NCBI GenBank assembly: GCA_003152795.1
Contig: PMBA01000122.1
Coordinates: 3,456 to 9,791, forward strand
Length of the DNA stretch: 6,336 nt
Reading direction: 5' to 3'
From: Acidobacteriaceae bacterium
Lineage (GTDB): Bacteria; Acidobacteriota; Terriglobia; Terriglobales; Acidobacteriaceae
The notes under the pieces are model-generated. The model was given only the letters and a program-made list of their open reading frames with translations, was not told where the DNA came from and did not search any database. Numbering within the stretch: position 1 is the stretch's first letter; each line of letters opens with the position of its first letter. Made by a program: the position numbers and the translations under genes. Shown piece by piece: positions 1 through 5,717 of the stretch.

Positions 1-303
1 GCAGATGTAGTCGGAGATGGAGAGCTTCGAACGCGACCCGAACCGTTTCAGAATTTCCCGCAGGGGTGGCCCGCTGAATCCGATATCCGTCCAGATCGCA
101 AGATGCGCCAGGAGGCGAGCGGCATTTTCCTGGGAGGGGTCGAGTTGGGCAATCAGCTCCTGGTGAGCTCGGAGACACGCGATCCCGCGCTCGATCTCGC
201 GCCCGGCAGCATGTCCCTGCAACTGCGAGAGGAAGCCTGCCTCAATTGGCAGGAGGCCAATCGGCCGGTTGGAAGGACGACCTCTGCGTGCGCCCGTCAC
301 CAT
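1..303 (-). CDS. Uncharacterised protein, N-terminal 101 residues (runs off the window)
   Basis: An open frame starts with ATG at 303-301 and stays open to the left edge, so the C-terminus is missing. Codons are strongly G/C-ending, as in the neighbouring real genes. The protein begins MVTGARRGRPSNRP, a short basic segment with an AT-hook-like RGRP. Residues 15-100 look mostly helical and are rich in Leu, Ala, Glu, Gln and Arg, for example REIERGIACLRAHQELIAQL and ENAARLLAHLAIW. No signal peptide or membrane helix is visible. The start lies 11 nt past the aceB stop on the same strand, so the gene is probably the second gene of an aceB operon. No good Shine-Dalgarno precedes the ATG; TTG at 306-304 and GTG at 300-298 are alternative starts in the same frame. 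I do not recognise the family. A helical-repeat (TPR-like) or regulatory protein is possible but not shown. Confidence 0.7.
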   Translation of the reverse strand, partial: MVTGARRGRPSNRPIGLLPIEAGFLSQLQGHAAGREIERGIACLRAHQELIAQLDPSQENAARLLAHLAIWTDIGFSGPPLREILKRFGSRSKLSISDYIC

Positions 304-314
304 CAATTGACGTT

Positions 315-1916
315 CTAGTCCAATAAATCATAACTGGCAAGCGTCAGGAACTCCGCAAATTCGCGGCTCGTGGTCAACTCTTCGAGGACTCGGGCCGCCT
401 GCCGCAACTTTTCGTCGTTGCTCAAGCCGGCACCCAACTCCGCCGCCCTCTGATGGATGATCTGCTTCACCATGCCATCCGTCACCAGCCTGCCGTCCTG
501 AAGATGCGCGCCGTGCTTGACCCACTGCCACACCTGGGCGCGGCAGATTTCCGCCGTCGCAGCGTCTTCCATCAGGTTGTAAATCGGGACACAACCCGAT
601 CCCTGGAGCCACGAATGCAGGTATTGCAACCCAACATCGATGTTCCAGCGCAGGCCCGCCTCGGTGATATCGCCCTGGGGGACCGCAAGCAGATCCTGCG
701 CCTGCACGGGCCGGCTGGGTTGCCGCATCGATTCTTGTTTTGGAGAAATCTGGTTTGGTTCGGGCATGTAGGTATCGAAAATTTCTTTGGCCACGGGGAC
801 GAGGCCGGGATGCGCGACCCAGGTACCGTCGTGCCCGGCTTTCACTTCACGAAGCTTGTCGCGCCGCACTTTGTCCAGCGCCTGGTCGTTGGCGGCCACA
901 TCGTTGCGAATCGGGATCTGCGCCGCCATTCCACCCATGGCATGAATGCCGCGCCGGTGGCAGGTTTGAATCAGCAATGCGACATAGGAACTCAGGAAGC
1001 GCACTTCCATGGTGACCTGCGAGCGATCGGGCAGCACGAATTCAGGATGGGCGCGAAATTTCTTGATGAAACTGAAAATGTAATCCCAGCGCCCGCAGTT
1101 CAGCCCCGCCGAATGGTCGCGCAGTTCGTAAAGGATCTCGTCCATTTCGAACGCGGCGAGAATGGTCTCGATCAAAACGGTGGCGCGAATCGATCCGCGC
1201 GGAATGCCCAGTTCGTCCTGGGCAAAACAAAAGACGTCATTCCACAGCCGCGCCTCCAGGTGATTCTCCAGTTTTGGCAGGTAGAAATAAGGGCCAGAGC
1301 CTTTGCTGAGCAATGCTGCAGCGTTGTGAAAAAAGAACAGGCCAAAATCGAACACCGACCCCGAGATCGGCTTCCCCTCCACCAGAAAGTGCTTTTCGTC
1401 CAGATGCCAGCCTCGCGGCCGCACAAACAGAGTTGCCGGATTGGGCCCAAGTTGATAGCGCTTTCCCTCCGGACTCTCGAATTGAATGGTTCCACGAATT
1501 GCGTCCCGCAGATTGTGCTGGCCTTCGATGTTGTTATTCCAGGTCGGCGAATTCGAGTCTTCGAAGTCGGCCATGAACACATTGGCGCCGGAGTTCAGCG
1601 CGTTGATGATCATCTTGCGATCGACCGGCCCGGTAATTTCCACGCGGCGGTCGCGCAAATCCCGCGGGATGGGCGCTACTTTCCAGTCGCCTGCACGGAT
1701 TGCAGCCGTCTCCGTCAGAAAATCCGGAAACTTGCCCTTATCGATTTCCCGCTGCACGGTTCGGCGCCGGGCCAGCAGTTCCTGCCGCCGGGGTTCGAAG
1801 CGAGCCGCCAGCTTCAACAGGAAGGCGAGAGCTTCCGGCGTAAGAATGCCGATCTCGGTCTGAGTTGGGGTCCTAGTTTCAGCAGCATCGTTCTGAAGGA
1901 TAGTCATAGCATTCAT
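315..1916 (-). CDS. aceB: Malate synthase A (glyoxylate shunt)
   Basis: This 533-residue cytoplasmic TIM-barrel enzyme condenses glyoxylate and acetyl-CoA to malate and CoA. Its length fits the A isoform (about 530), not the G isoform (about 720). The family signature [16 protein letters not shown] is at residues 266-281. Other hallmarks are [20 protein letters not shown] (94-113), [15 protein letters not shown] (114-128), FVRPRGWH (164-171), [16 protein letters not shown] (214-229) and [13 protein letters not shown] (360-372). By comparison with E. coli AceB, Mg-binding residues are E250 (in [10 protein letters not shown]) and D278 (in WDY). The substrate Arg is in RPRG, and the catalytic base is D451 in [11 protein letters not shown]. 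No key residue is missing. The start is uncertain: ATG at 1916 and ATG at 1907 (residue 4) are both open, and neither has a Shine-Dalgarno. The gene is divergent from aceA and is followed closely by an unknown gene on the same strand. Confidence 0.98.
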   Translation of the reverse strand: MNAMTILQNDAAETRTPTQTEIGILTPEALAFLLKLAARFEPRRQELLARRRTVQREIDKGKFPDFLTETAAIRAGDWKVAPIPRDLRDRRVEITGPVDRKMIINALNSGANVFMADFEDSNSPTWNNNIEGQHNLRDAIRGTIQFESPEGKRYQLGPNPATLFVRPRGWHLDEKHFLVEGKPISGSVFDFGLFFFHNAAALLSKGSGPYFYLPKLENHLEARLWNDVFCFAQDELGIPRGSIRATVLIETILAAFEMDEILYELRDHSAGLNCGRWDYIFSFIKKFRAHPEFVLPDRSQVTMEVRFLSSYVALLIQTCHRRGIHAMGGMAAQIPIRNDVAANDQALDKVRRDKLREVKAGHDGTWVAHPGLVPVAKEIFDTYMPEPNQISPKQESMRQPSRPVQAQDLLAVPQGDITEAGLRWNIDVGLQYLHSWLQGSGCVPIYNLMEDAATAEICRAQVWQWVKHGAHLQDGRLVTDGMVKQIIHQRAAELGAGLSNDEKLRQAARVLEELTTSREFAEFLTLASYDLLD

Positions 1917-1924
1917 AAGTCAAC

Positions 1925-1930
1925 ATCATA
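1925..1930 (-). promoter_or_regulatory. Possible aceB -10 element
   Basis: Read on the minus strand this is TATGAT, five of six matches to the sigma-70 -10 consensus. It ends only 8 nt before the ATG at 1916. No convincing TTGACA-like -35 lies 16-18 bp upstream; the box at that distance reads CCGGAC. If used, transcription would begin at or very near the start codon. That would agree with the absence of a Shine-Dalgarno, but it could equally be a chance match. Confidence 0.25.
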
Positions 1931-1933
1931 GTC

Positions 1934-1949
1934 ACTTGCCGGCGCAAGT
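1934..1949. promoter_or_regulatory. Inverted repeat upstream of aceB (possible operator)
   Basis: ACTTGC and GCAAGT form perfect 6-bp arms around CGGC. The element sits 18 bp upstream of the aceB ATG and just upstream of the TATGAT box, where a bound repressor would block RNA polymerase. A palindrome of this length is not rare by chance, so its position is the main argument. No specific regulator can be named. Confidence 0.3.
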
Positions 1950-1956
1950 CCGGTCG

Positions 1957-1979
1957 CACTAGGTCATTTTGTCCTAGTG
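1957..1979. promoter_or_regulatory. 23-bp imperfect palindrome upstream of aceB (possible operator)
   Basis: CACTAGG (1957-1963) and CCTAGTG (1973-1979) are perfect 7-bp arms around a 9-bp centre. Two further pairs in the centre also match, giving 9 of 11 pairs. It lies about 40 bp upstream of the aceB start, a normal place for a transcription-factor site. The right half-site, GTCCTAGT, recurs at 1870-1877 inside the first codons of aceB. The regulator is unknown. Confidence 0.4.
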
Positions 1980-2078
1980 GGTCGGAGCGGACAGGGCGAT
2001 TTGTCTGGAAATGCAATTCGCGGTCTACTGCACCTGGACGCAAAGTCTGAACGCAAATTCTTGAGTGGGGATAAAGAC

Positions 2079-2234
2079 ATGACGCCTACGACTTCCAACC
2101 GGCATAGCAGCAGCAACGACGACGCGATCCTGGAGGCAGGTCACAGCCACGGAATAACCGCCTCGGCGGCCCTGTATTATCCTTCACTGATCGGGAATTG
2201 CTGGGACGACGAACTGCTACCGTCCGGAGATTAG
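2079..2234 (+). CDS. Possible small protein of 51 residues (unconfirmed)
   Basis: ATG at 2079 opens a 51-codon frame ending TAG at 2232-2234. The translation begins MTPTTSNRHSSSNDDAIL and ends NCWDDELLPSGD; it is acidic, Ser-rich and has no signal peptide or membrane helix. A weak purine-rich stretch (GTGGGGATAAAG) precedes the start. The same frame extends upstream to 1977 without a convincing start. I recognise no family. It could be a small protein, a leader peptide in the aceA leader, or simply a chance ORF, which is the most likely option. Confidence 0.2.
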   Translation: MTPTTSNRHSSSNDDAILEAGHSHGITASAALYYPSLIGNCWDDELLPSGD

Positions 2235-2253
2235 TATCGGATCGCGCCGGTTC

Positions 2254-2327
2254 CGTGGGATGGGCGCCACTTCCAGACGACAAACCAGCGACCGGCAGTC
2301 CAGCCCTCGGCGGTGCGGCATCCCGCG
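2254..2327 (+). promoter_or_regulatory. Possible folded RNA leader of aceA
   Basis: Positions 2254-2262 pair with 2319-2327 (CGTGGGATG with CATCCCGCG, one G-U). After a symmetric GG/GG internal loop, 2265-2269 pairs with 2312-2316 (GCGCC with GGTGC, one G-U). This makes about 14 pairs closing a 42-nt loop. It lies about 200 nt before the aceA start and matches no riboswitch class I know. It was folded by eye, and GC-rich DNA often gives such stems. Confidence 0.25.
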
Positions 2328-2354
2328 TCCGTGACCCCAACCCGAAGTCAACAA

Positions 2355-2492
2355 ATGAAGAAGCGCATCCCAAAGCAGAAAAAATCCCCCCTTGGGACCC
2401 TAAAACCACGGTTGCTCTTGGCAGAATGGCTGGCCACGCAGAGGCAGCGCAGTAAGACTGAAGGAAGCGTACGATGGCAGCATTACTGGTAA
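2355..2492 (+). CDS. Possible small basic protein of 45 residues (unconfirmed)
   Basis: ATG at 2355 opens 45 codons ending TAA at 2490-2492, 36 nt before the aceA start codon. The translation begins MKKRIPKQKKSPLG and ends SVRWQHYW, with a central LKPRLLLAEWLATQ that could be a short helix. It is very basic. About 64% of its third codon positions are G/C, which does not separate coding from non-coding here. No Shine-Dalgarno precedes the ATG. It could be an upstream peptide of the aceA transcript, a decayed gene fragment, or chance. Confidence 0.2.
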   Translation: MKKRIPKQKKSPLGTLKPRLLLAEWLATQRQRSKTEGSVRWQHYW

Positions 2493-2517
2493 ATCAAAGG
2501 ACATCATTGTCATTCAT

Positions 2518-2522
2518 GGAGG
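2518..2522 (+). promoter_or_regulatory. Ribosome binding site of aceA, decides the GTG start
   Basis: GGAGG lies 6 nt before GTG at 2529, a good Shine-Dalgarno with normal spacing. It supports GTG 2529 over the in-frame TTG at 2532 or ATG at 2568. An overlapping ATG at 2516 opens only nine codons in another frame and is not a better start. Confidence 0.75.
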
Positions 2523-2528
2523 CGGAAA

Positions 2529-4859
2529 GTGTTGACCAGCGTTGAGAGCCAGGAAACCGCTACGACGATGTTTGACCAACAGGTCGCGGCCGCGAGGGAG
2601 TGGTTCGCGGACCCCCGATTCGACGGAATTGTCCGCCTCTACTCGCCGCGCCAGGTGGCCGAGCAACAGGGCACGCTTTCCGGCGACTACACGGTAGCGC
2701 GACGTGCCGCGGCGGAGTTCTACGCACGGCTCCGCGAACTCTTCGAACAGCGCAAGCAGATCACCACTTTCGGTCCGTATTCGCCAGGCCAGGCGGTGAT
2801 GATGAAGCGCATTGGGATGGAAGGCATTTACCTGGGCGGGTGGGCGACGTCGGCGAAGGGATCGCTGGCCGAGGATCCGGGGCCGGACCTGGCCAGCTAT
2901 CCGCTAGGCCAGGTGCCAGACGAGGCCGCCGGACTGGTGCGGGCACTGCTCACTGCCGACAAGAACCAATACTTCGCGCGAGCGCGGATGACCGAAGAAC
3001 AGCGCAACGCGACACCGGTTGTCGATTTTCGGCCCTTCATCATTGCCGACGCCGATACCGGACACGGTGGCGACGCGCATGTACGCAATCTGATCCGCCG
3101 CTTTGTCGAGGCCGGGGTACCGGGATACCACATCGAAGATCAGAAGCCGGGAGCGAAGAAGTGCGGCCACCAGGGCGGCAAGGTGCTGGTGGCCGGAGAC
3201 GAGCAGATCAAGCGCCTCAACGCTGCCCGCCTGCAGCTCGACATCATGCGGGTTCCGGGCATCATTGTGGCGCGAACCGATGCCGAGTCCGCGACCTTTA
3301 TCGAGAGCCGGAGCGACGAGCGCGACCAGCCATTCATCATCGGCGCCACCAACATCGATCTACCCAGTTACAAGGCCGGCTATCTGGCCATCTTGCGGAA
3401 GCTCTATGAACTGGGCGTGGAGGAAGTCCGCGGCCACTTGCTTTTTGCGATGTCCGAGACCGAGTACTCGGTGGCGTTCGATTGGCTCGGGAGAGTTGGA
3501 CTCATGTCCATAATCGCCGAGCGCGCTCCCGCTCTGATGGATATGACGGCACCCGAGCTCGATGCGGCACTCGACAAGATCGACACGCGCTATGTGGAGA
3601 CCTGGCAGGCGGAAGCGGGAATGAAGACTTATGGTCTCGCGGTCGCCGAGGTGCTGGAGTTCCGCACGGCCGAAGGCGAACGCTTCGACATGACCGTCGA
3701 GGAATGGCTGGCGTTTTCGAAACGGGCTTCTTTCTACGAGGCACGCGAGCGAGCAAAGTCGATGGGCGTCCACGTGATCTGGGATTGCGAGCTGCCCAAA
3801 ACTCCCGAAGGCTTCTATCACATCCAGGCTGGAATCGATTACGCCATTGCCAAATCGCTGGCGGTGGCGCCCTTCGCCGACGTGTTGTGGATGGAGACCA
3901 AGACGGCGGATCTCGAGGACGCTGCGAAGTTCGCCCACGCCATCCACGCGCAATTCCCGGACAAGATGCTGGCCTACAACCTCTCGCCGTCGTTCAGCTG
4001 GGACACAACGGGAATGAACGACGAGCAGATGAAGCGGTTTCCCGAGGAACTCGGCAAACTCGGCTTCGTCTTCAACTTCATCACCTACGGTGGCCACCAG
4101 ATCGACGGTTTGGCCGCCGAGGAGTTTGCAACCGCACTGAAGCAGGACGGGATGCTGGCGCTGGCGCGTTTGCAGCGCAAGTTCAGACTGCTGGAGTCAC
4201 CGTATCGGACGCCGCAGACCCTGGTCGGAGGGCCCCGGCTGGACGCCGCCTTGATGGCTTCATCTGGACGCACCGCAGCCACGAAGGCGATGGGCAAGGG
4301 GTCGACACAGTTTCAGCATCTGGTTCAAACCGAGGTTCCGACAAAATTGCTGGAAGAATGGCTCGCGGAGTGGAGCAAGCACTGCGACTATGCTACGAAA
4401 ATTCGCGTCCGGCTGCGTCCGCACACGGCTGGTTCAGAGCTGTTGGAGCTGAGTGTGCTGAACGAACCGAGCGGGGAGAAGCTCGCCAACGTAGTGTTCG
4501 CCTATATCCTAGATCGCCGCGGGCGCGGCATTCTATCGATTCGCGACCAGAACACGCTGGCGCCGGTGCGCAAGAAGCGGCTGATGACGGTTGCCCAGCT
4601 GTTCTTGATCCACCGATACAATGCCAGTTCGGTGCACTACGTGACTCCAACCGAGGACAACGAATTTCAGACACAGAGGATGAAGAGTGTGGGGATATTC
4701 TCGGATGTGCATACCGAGATCGGCCAGATCATCGTCGCGCAAGTCAGCAAGGAACGCGTTGCCGAACTGCTCAAGCCGGACCGGGTCCTTCTGCTGGAGA
4801 TGATCCGCAAGACGGCACCCGCATTACAAGGCCAGACTATTAAGATAGCAAACCGATAA
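2529..4859 (+). CDS. aceA: Isocitrate lyase, long ICL2-type with C-terminal regulatory-like domain
   Basis: This 776-residue enzyme cleaves isocitrate to glyoxylate and succinate, the first step of the glyoxylate shunt; ICL2-type enzymes may also cleave methylisocitrate. The active-site signature KKCGH is at residues 210-214, with C212 the catalytic cysteine. Other motifs are GGWATSA (103-109), the metal-binding [11 protein letters not shown] (171-181), HIEDQ (201-205), VARTDAE (247-253) and the substrate loop NLSPSFSW (484-491). Short bacterial lyases have about 430 residues. This one carries an insert at roughly 275-425 and a C-terminal extension from about residue 600, as in M. tuberculosis ICL2 (about 766 residues). 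In ICL2 that extension is a GNAT-like domain that binds acetyl- or propionyl-CoA and activates the enzyme. Here it includes KIRVRLRPH (624-632) and [15 protein letters not shown] (691-705). GTG start with GGAGG 6 nt upstream. The last codons lie in a 16-bp tandem duplication, and a hairpin terminator follows. It is divergent from aceB, and no aceK is in view. Confidence 0.97.
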   Translation: MLTSVESQETATTMFDQQVAAAREWFADPRFDGIVRLYSPRQVAEQQGTLSGDYTVARRAAAEFYARLRELFEQRKQITTFGPYSPGQAVMMKRIGMEGIYLGGWATSAKGSLAEDPGPDLASYPLGQVPDEAAGLVRALLTADKNQYFARARMTEEQRNATPVVDFRPFIIADADTGHGGDAHVRNLIRRFVEAGVPGYHIEDQKPGAKKCGHQGGKVLVAGDEQIKRLNAARLQLDIMRVPGIIVARTDAESATFIESRSDERDQPFIIGATNIDLPSYKAGYLAILRKLYELGVEEVRGHLLFAMSETEYSVAFDWLGRVGLMSIIAERAPALMDMTAPELDAALDKIDTRYVETWQAEAGMKTYGLAVAEVLEFRTAEGERFDMTVEEWLAFSKRASFYEARERAKSMGVHVIWDCELPKTPEGFYHIQAGIDYAIAKSLAVAPFADVLWMETKTADLEDAAKFAHAIHAQFPDKMLAYNLSPSFSWDTTGMNDEQMKRFPEELGKLGFVFNFITYGGHQIDGLAAEEFATALKQDGMLALARLQRKFRLLESPYRTPQTLVGGPRLDAALMASSGRTAATKAMGKGSTQFQHLVQTEVPTKLLEEWLAEWSKHCDYATKIRVRLRPHTAGSELLELSVLNEPSGEKLANVVFAYILDRRGRGILSIRDQNTLAPVRKKRLMTVAQLFLIHRYNASSVHYVTPTEDNEFQTQRMKSVGIFSDVHTEIGQIIVAQVSKERVAELLKPDRVLLLEMIRKTAPALQGQTIKIANR

Positions 4860-4872
4860 GATAGCAAACCAA
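4841..4872 (+). repeat. 16-bp tandem duplication spanning the aceA stop codon
   Basis: Positions 4841-4856 and 4857-4872 are identical at 15 of 16 bases; each begins TAAGATAGCAAACC. The aceA stop codon (TAA, 4857-4859) is the first codon of the second copy. Removing one copy would let the frame read through AAC CAA GTT CGC to TGA, giving an end of IKIANQVR instead of IKIANR. The duplication therefore appears to be recent, and it reset the stop codon with a loss of only two residues. Confidence 0.9.
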
Positions 4873-4879
4873 GTTCGCT

Positions 4880-4908
4880 GACGGGCTCTCGACGGGCGAG
4901 GGCCCGTC
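4880..4908 (+). terminator. Hairpin terminator after aceA
   Basis: GACGGGC (4880-4886) pairs with GCCCGTC (4902-4908), and CTCG (4888-4891) with CGAG (4897-4900). A T-G wobble joins the two stems into a 12-bp stem with a 5-nt loop (ACGGG). The sequence that follows, CTTATAAAG, is only mildly T-rich, so it is not a textbook U-tract. It begins 20 nt after the aceA stop and lies between two convergent genes, so it may serve both. Confidence 0.7.
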
Positions 4909-4921
4909 CTTATAAAGCCGG

Positions 4922-5125
4922 CTAAACGCTGGCGCGCGCTTTCGCCCGTCCGCGCTTGTCTTCGCGGAGTTGCGCTGCTGTAAATGCGCATCCGCAAGTG
5001 CCGCATCTCCAACTGGTGAATGCGCTGGTCAGGAGGCTGGCCCCATCACTACTCGTCTGGGGCTGGTTGGCACGTACTGCCAACACCAACTCGCCACCGC
5101 ATTTGGAACATTCACGTTTTTGCAT
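4922..5125 (-). CDS. Small zinc-ribbon protein (67 residues), function unknown
   Basis: The protein starts MQKRECSKCGGELVLAV and has two CxxC knuckles, C6-x2-C9 and C41-x2-C44, about 31 residues apart. A zinc-ribbon fold binding one structural zinc is therefore likely. Between them is a polar stretch followed by LLTSAFTSWRCG. The tail (RGRAKARASV) is basic, which could suit nucleic-acid or protein contact. No signal peptide or membrane helix is visible, so it is probably cytoplasmic. ATG at 5125 is preferred because GAGGGCT directly precedes it and because the conserved-looking part starts there; an upstream TTG at 5212 would add 29 unremarkable residues. The gene is convergent with aceA and stands alone. 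Many small zinc ribbons of this shape have no assigned role, and I cannot give one. Confidence 0.65.
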   Translation of the reverse strand: MQKRECSKCGGELVLAVRANQPQTSSDGASLLTSAFTSWRCGTCGCAFTAAQLREDKRGRAKARASV

Positions 5126-5213
5126 AGCCCTCGTTTGAAGAATGGGCCGCCAAGCCGCAGCGTCCCCGAAAACTTCTTCTTCATAACTATGGCACAGATA
5201 TCGGGAAAACAAC

Positions 5214-5229
5214 CGGTCAATATTGACCG
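5214..5229. promoter_or_regulatory. Perfect 16-bp palindrome, possible operator of the zinc-ribbon gene
   Basis: CGGTCAATATTGACCG reads identically on both strands. It lies 88 bp upstream of the ATG at 5125, in the promoter range. By a simple 4^-8 estimate, a perfect 16-bp palindrome is expected about 0.1 times in a window this size, so it is mildly unusual. An AT-rich centre with GC ends is typical of a dimeric repressor site. No regulator can be named. Confidence 0.4.
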
Positions 5230-5286
5230 TCGGCGGTGGTTCAGGGAGACTCCGATTAATTTAAGGGGCCTGCGGAAAGGCGCAGA

Positions 5287-5316
5287 CCACGGGGTCCACA
5301 GGGGGCACACGGAGGA
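5287..5316. repeat. Three degenerate 10-bp repeats
   Basis: Three consecutive units read CCACGGGGTC, CACAGGGGGC and ACACGGAGGA, a common pattern of ACAC/CACA followed by G-rich bases. Similar CCACAGAGG-type intergenic repeats are, from memory, common in Acidobacteriota and some other soil bacteria. Their role is unknown. Confidence 0.4.
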
Positions 5317-5519
5317 AATCGGAAACTGAGTCAGTGCAAACTGAGCCACCACCTGAACCGTCTTGATCGACCGCTTTGGGTTCGCGCAAACGCGGCGCGA
5401 GCTTGCGCTCTGCGCATGTGAGCTATCTTGCTCAGACACGAAAGCCCCCACCTGTCATTCTCTATTCTCCTGAGTGTGTAGACGGAGCGACGACCGCTGA
5501 TTCGTAGCTCTCATTCTCA

Positions 5520-5563
5520 GGTCGCTGCGGACCGGGTCCCGATCAAGCCCCGGCAAAGCGACC
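5520..5563. repeat. Nested inverted repeat
   Basis: GGTCGCT (5520-5526) is complementary to AGCGACC (5557-5563). Inside it, CCGGG (5532-5536) is complementary to CCCGG (5549-5553). The two stems could stack into a 44-nt hairpin with internal loops. No U-tract follows on either strand, so it is not an obvious terminator. It may be a chance fold. Confidence 0.25.
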
Positions 5564-5599
5564 ACATCCAGCCGATCGGCATTCTTCATCCGTGTGTTT

Positions 5600-5617
5600 G
5601 CCGTGATACCTCACGGC
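5600..5617. repeat. Perfect 7-bp stem-loop upstream of the small membrane-protein gene
   Basis: GCCGTGA, loop TACC, TCACGGC. It lies about 100 bp before the ATG at 5718. The GTGA-N4-TCAC core recalls CRP/FNR-type sites, but the spacing is 4 where those use 6, so I do not assign it. A hairpin of this size is expected a few times per window by chance. Confidence 0.3.
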
Positions 5618-5664
5618 GAGATACGAATTCGACCCTAAATCTCGAACAGTGAAATCGGGGCAAC

Positions 5665-5688
5665 ACCTCCATGCGGATGAGAGGAGGT
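5665..5688 (+). promoter_or_regulatory. Small hairpin containing an SD-like GGAGGT in the 5' leader
   Basis: ACCTCC (5665-5670) can pair with GGAGGT (5683-5688) across a 12-nt loop. GGAGGT is a strong Shine-Dalgarno sequence but lies 29 nt before the ATG at 5718, too far to serve it; the gene has its own AAGGAAGG at 5701-5708. The hairpin could influence leader folding, or it may mean nothing. Confidence 0.25.
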
Positions 5689-5717
5689 AGCCCGCTAAAC
5701 AAGGAAGGTCAAACATT

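Larger units (their letters stand above)
1917..2528. other. Divergent aceB-aceA intergenic region
   Basis: These 612 bp separate two divergently transcribed glyoxylate-shunt genes and must contain both promoters. The aceB-proximal end has two inverted repeats (1934-1949 and 1957-1979) and a -10-like TATGAT on the minus strand. The aceA-proximal half can fold into a long imperfect stem (2254-2327). Two short plus-strand ORFs (2079-2234 and 2355-2492) are open, but I cannot tell whether they are translated. Other open frames here give low-complexity translations and look like chance. I see no tRNA, transposase or familiar riboswitch. Confidence 0.7.
5126..5717. other. Intergenic region with repeats and stem-loops
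   Basis: This stretch between the divergent zinc-ribbon and small membrane-protein genes has no convincing gene; the open frames in it give low-complexity or shadow translations. It holds a perfect 16-bp palindrome (5214-5229), degenerate 10-bp repeats (5287-5316), a direct repeat AAACTGAG (5323-5330 and 5338-5345), a nested inverted repeat (5520-5563) and two short hairpins (5600-5617 and 5665-5688). Promoters for both flanking genes must lie here, but I see no strong -35/-10 pair. Confidence 0.6.

Noticed and set aside
453..1931. A 492-codon plus-strand open frame antisense to aceB
   Set aside because: It lies almost wholly opposite a certain malate synthase gene. Its translation is rich in His, Arg and Gln with no recognisable motif, as expected of the complementary strand of a GC-rich gene.
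2086..2409. A 107-codon minus-strand frame in the aceB-aceA intergenic region
   Set aside because: The Gly/Ser/Arg/Pro-rich composition and absence of a ribosome site suggest chance in GC-rich DNA.
3360..4097. A 245-codon minus-strand frame opposite aceA
   Set aside because: Antisense shadow of the lyase with no family motif and no separate promoter or ribosome site.
3482..4843. A 453-codon plus-strand frame inside aceA
   Set aside because: It overlaps the well-supported isocitrate lyase in another frame, and its Arg/Gly/Ala-rich translation is typical of an out-of-frame shadow.
5029..5451. A 140-codon minus-strand frame overlapping the zinc-ribbon gene
   Set aside because: Its translation is low in recognisable features and runs through the degenerate repeats; the zinc-ribbon frame has paired CxxC motifs and a better start.
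5600..5617. A CRP/FNR-type binding site
   Set aside because: The GTGA and TCAC half-sites are 4 bp apart, whereas those families use 6, so the match is not adequate.
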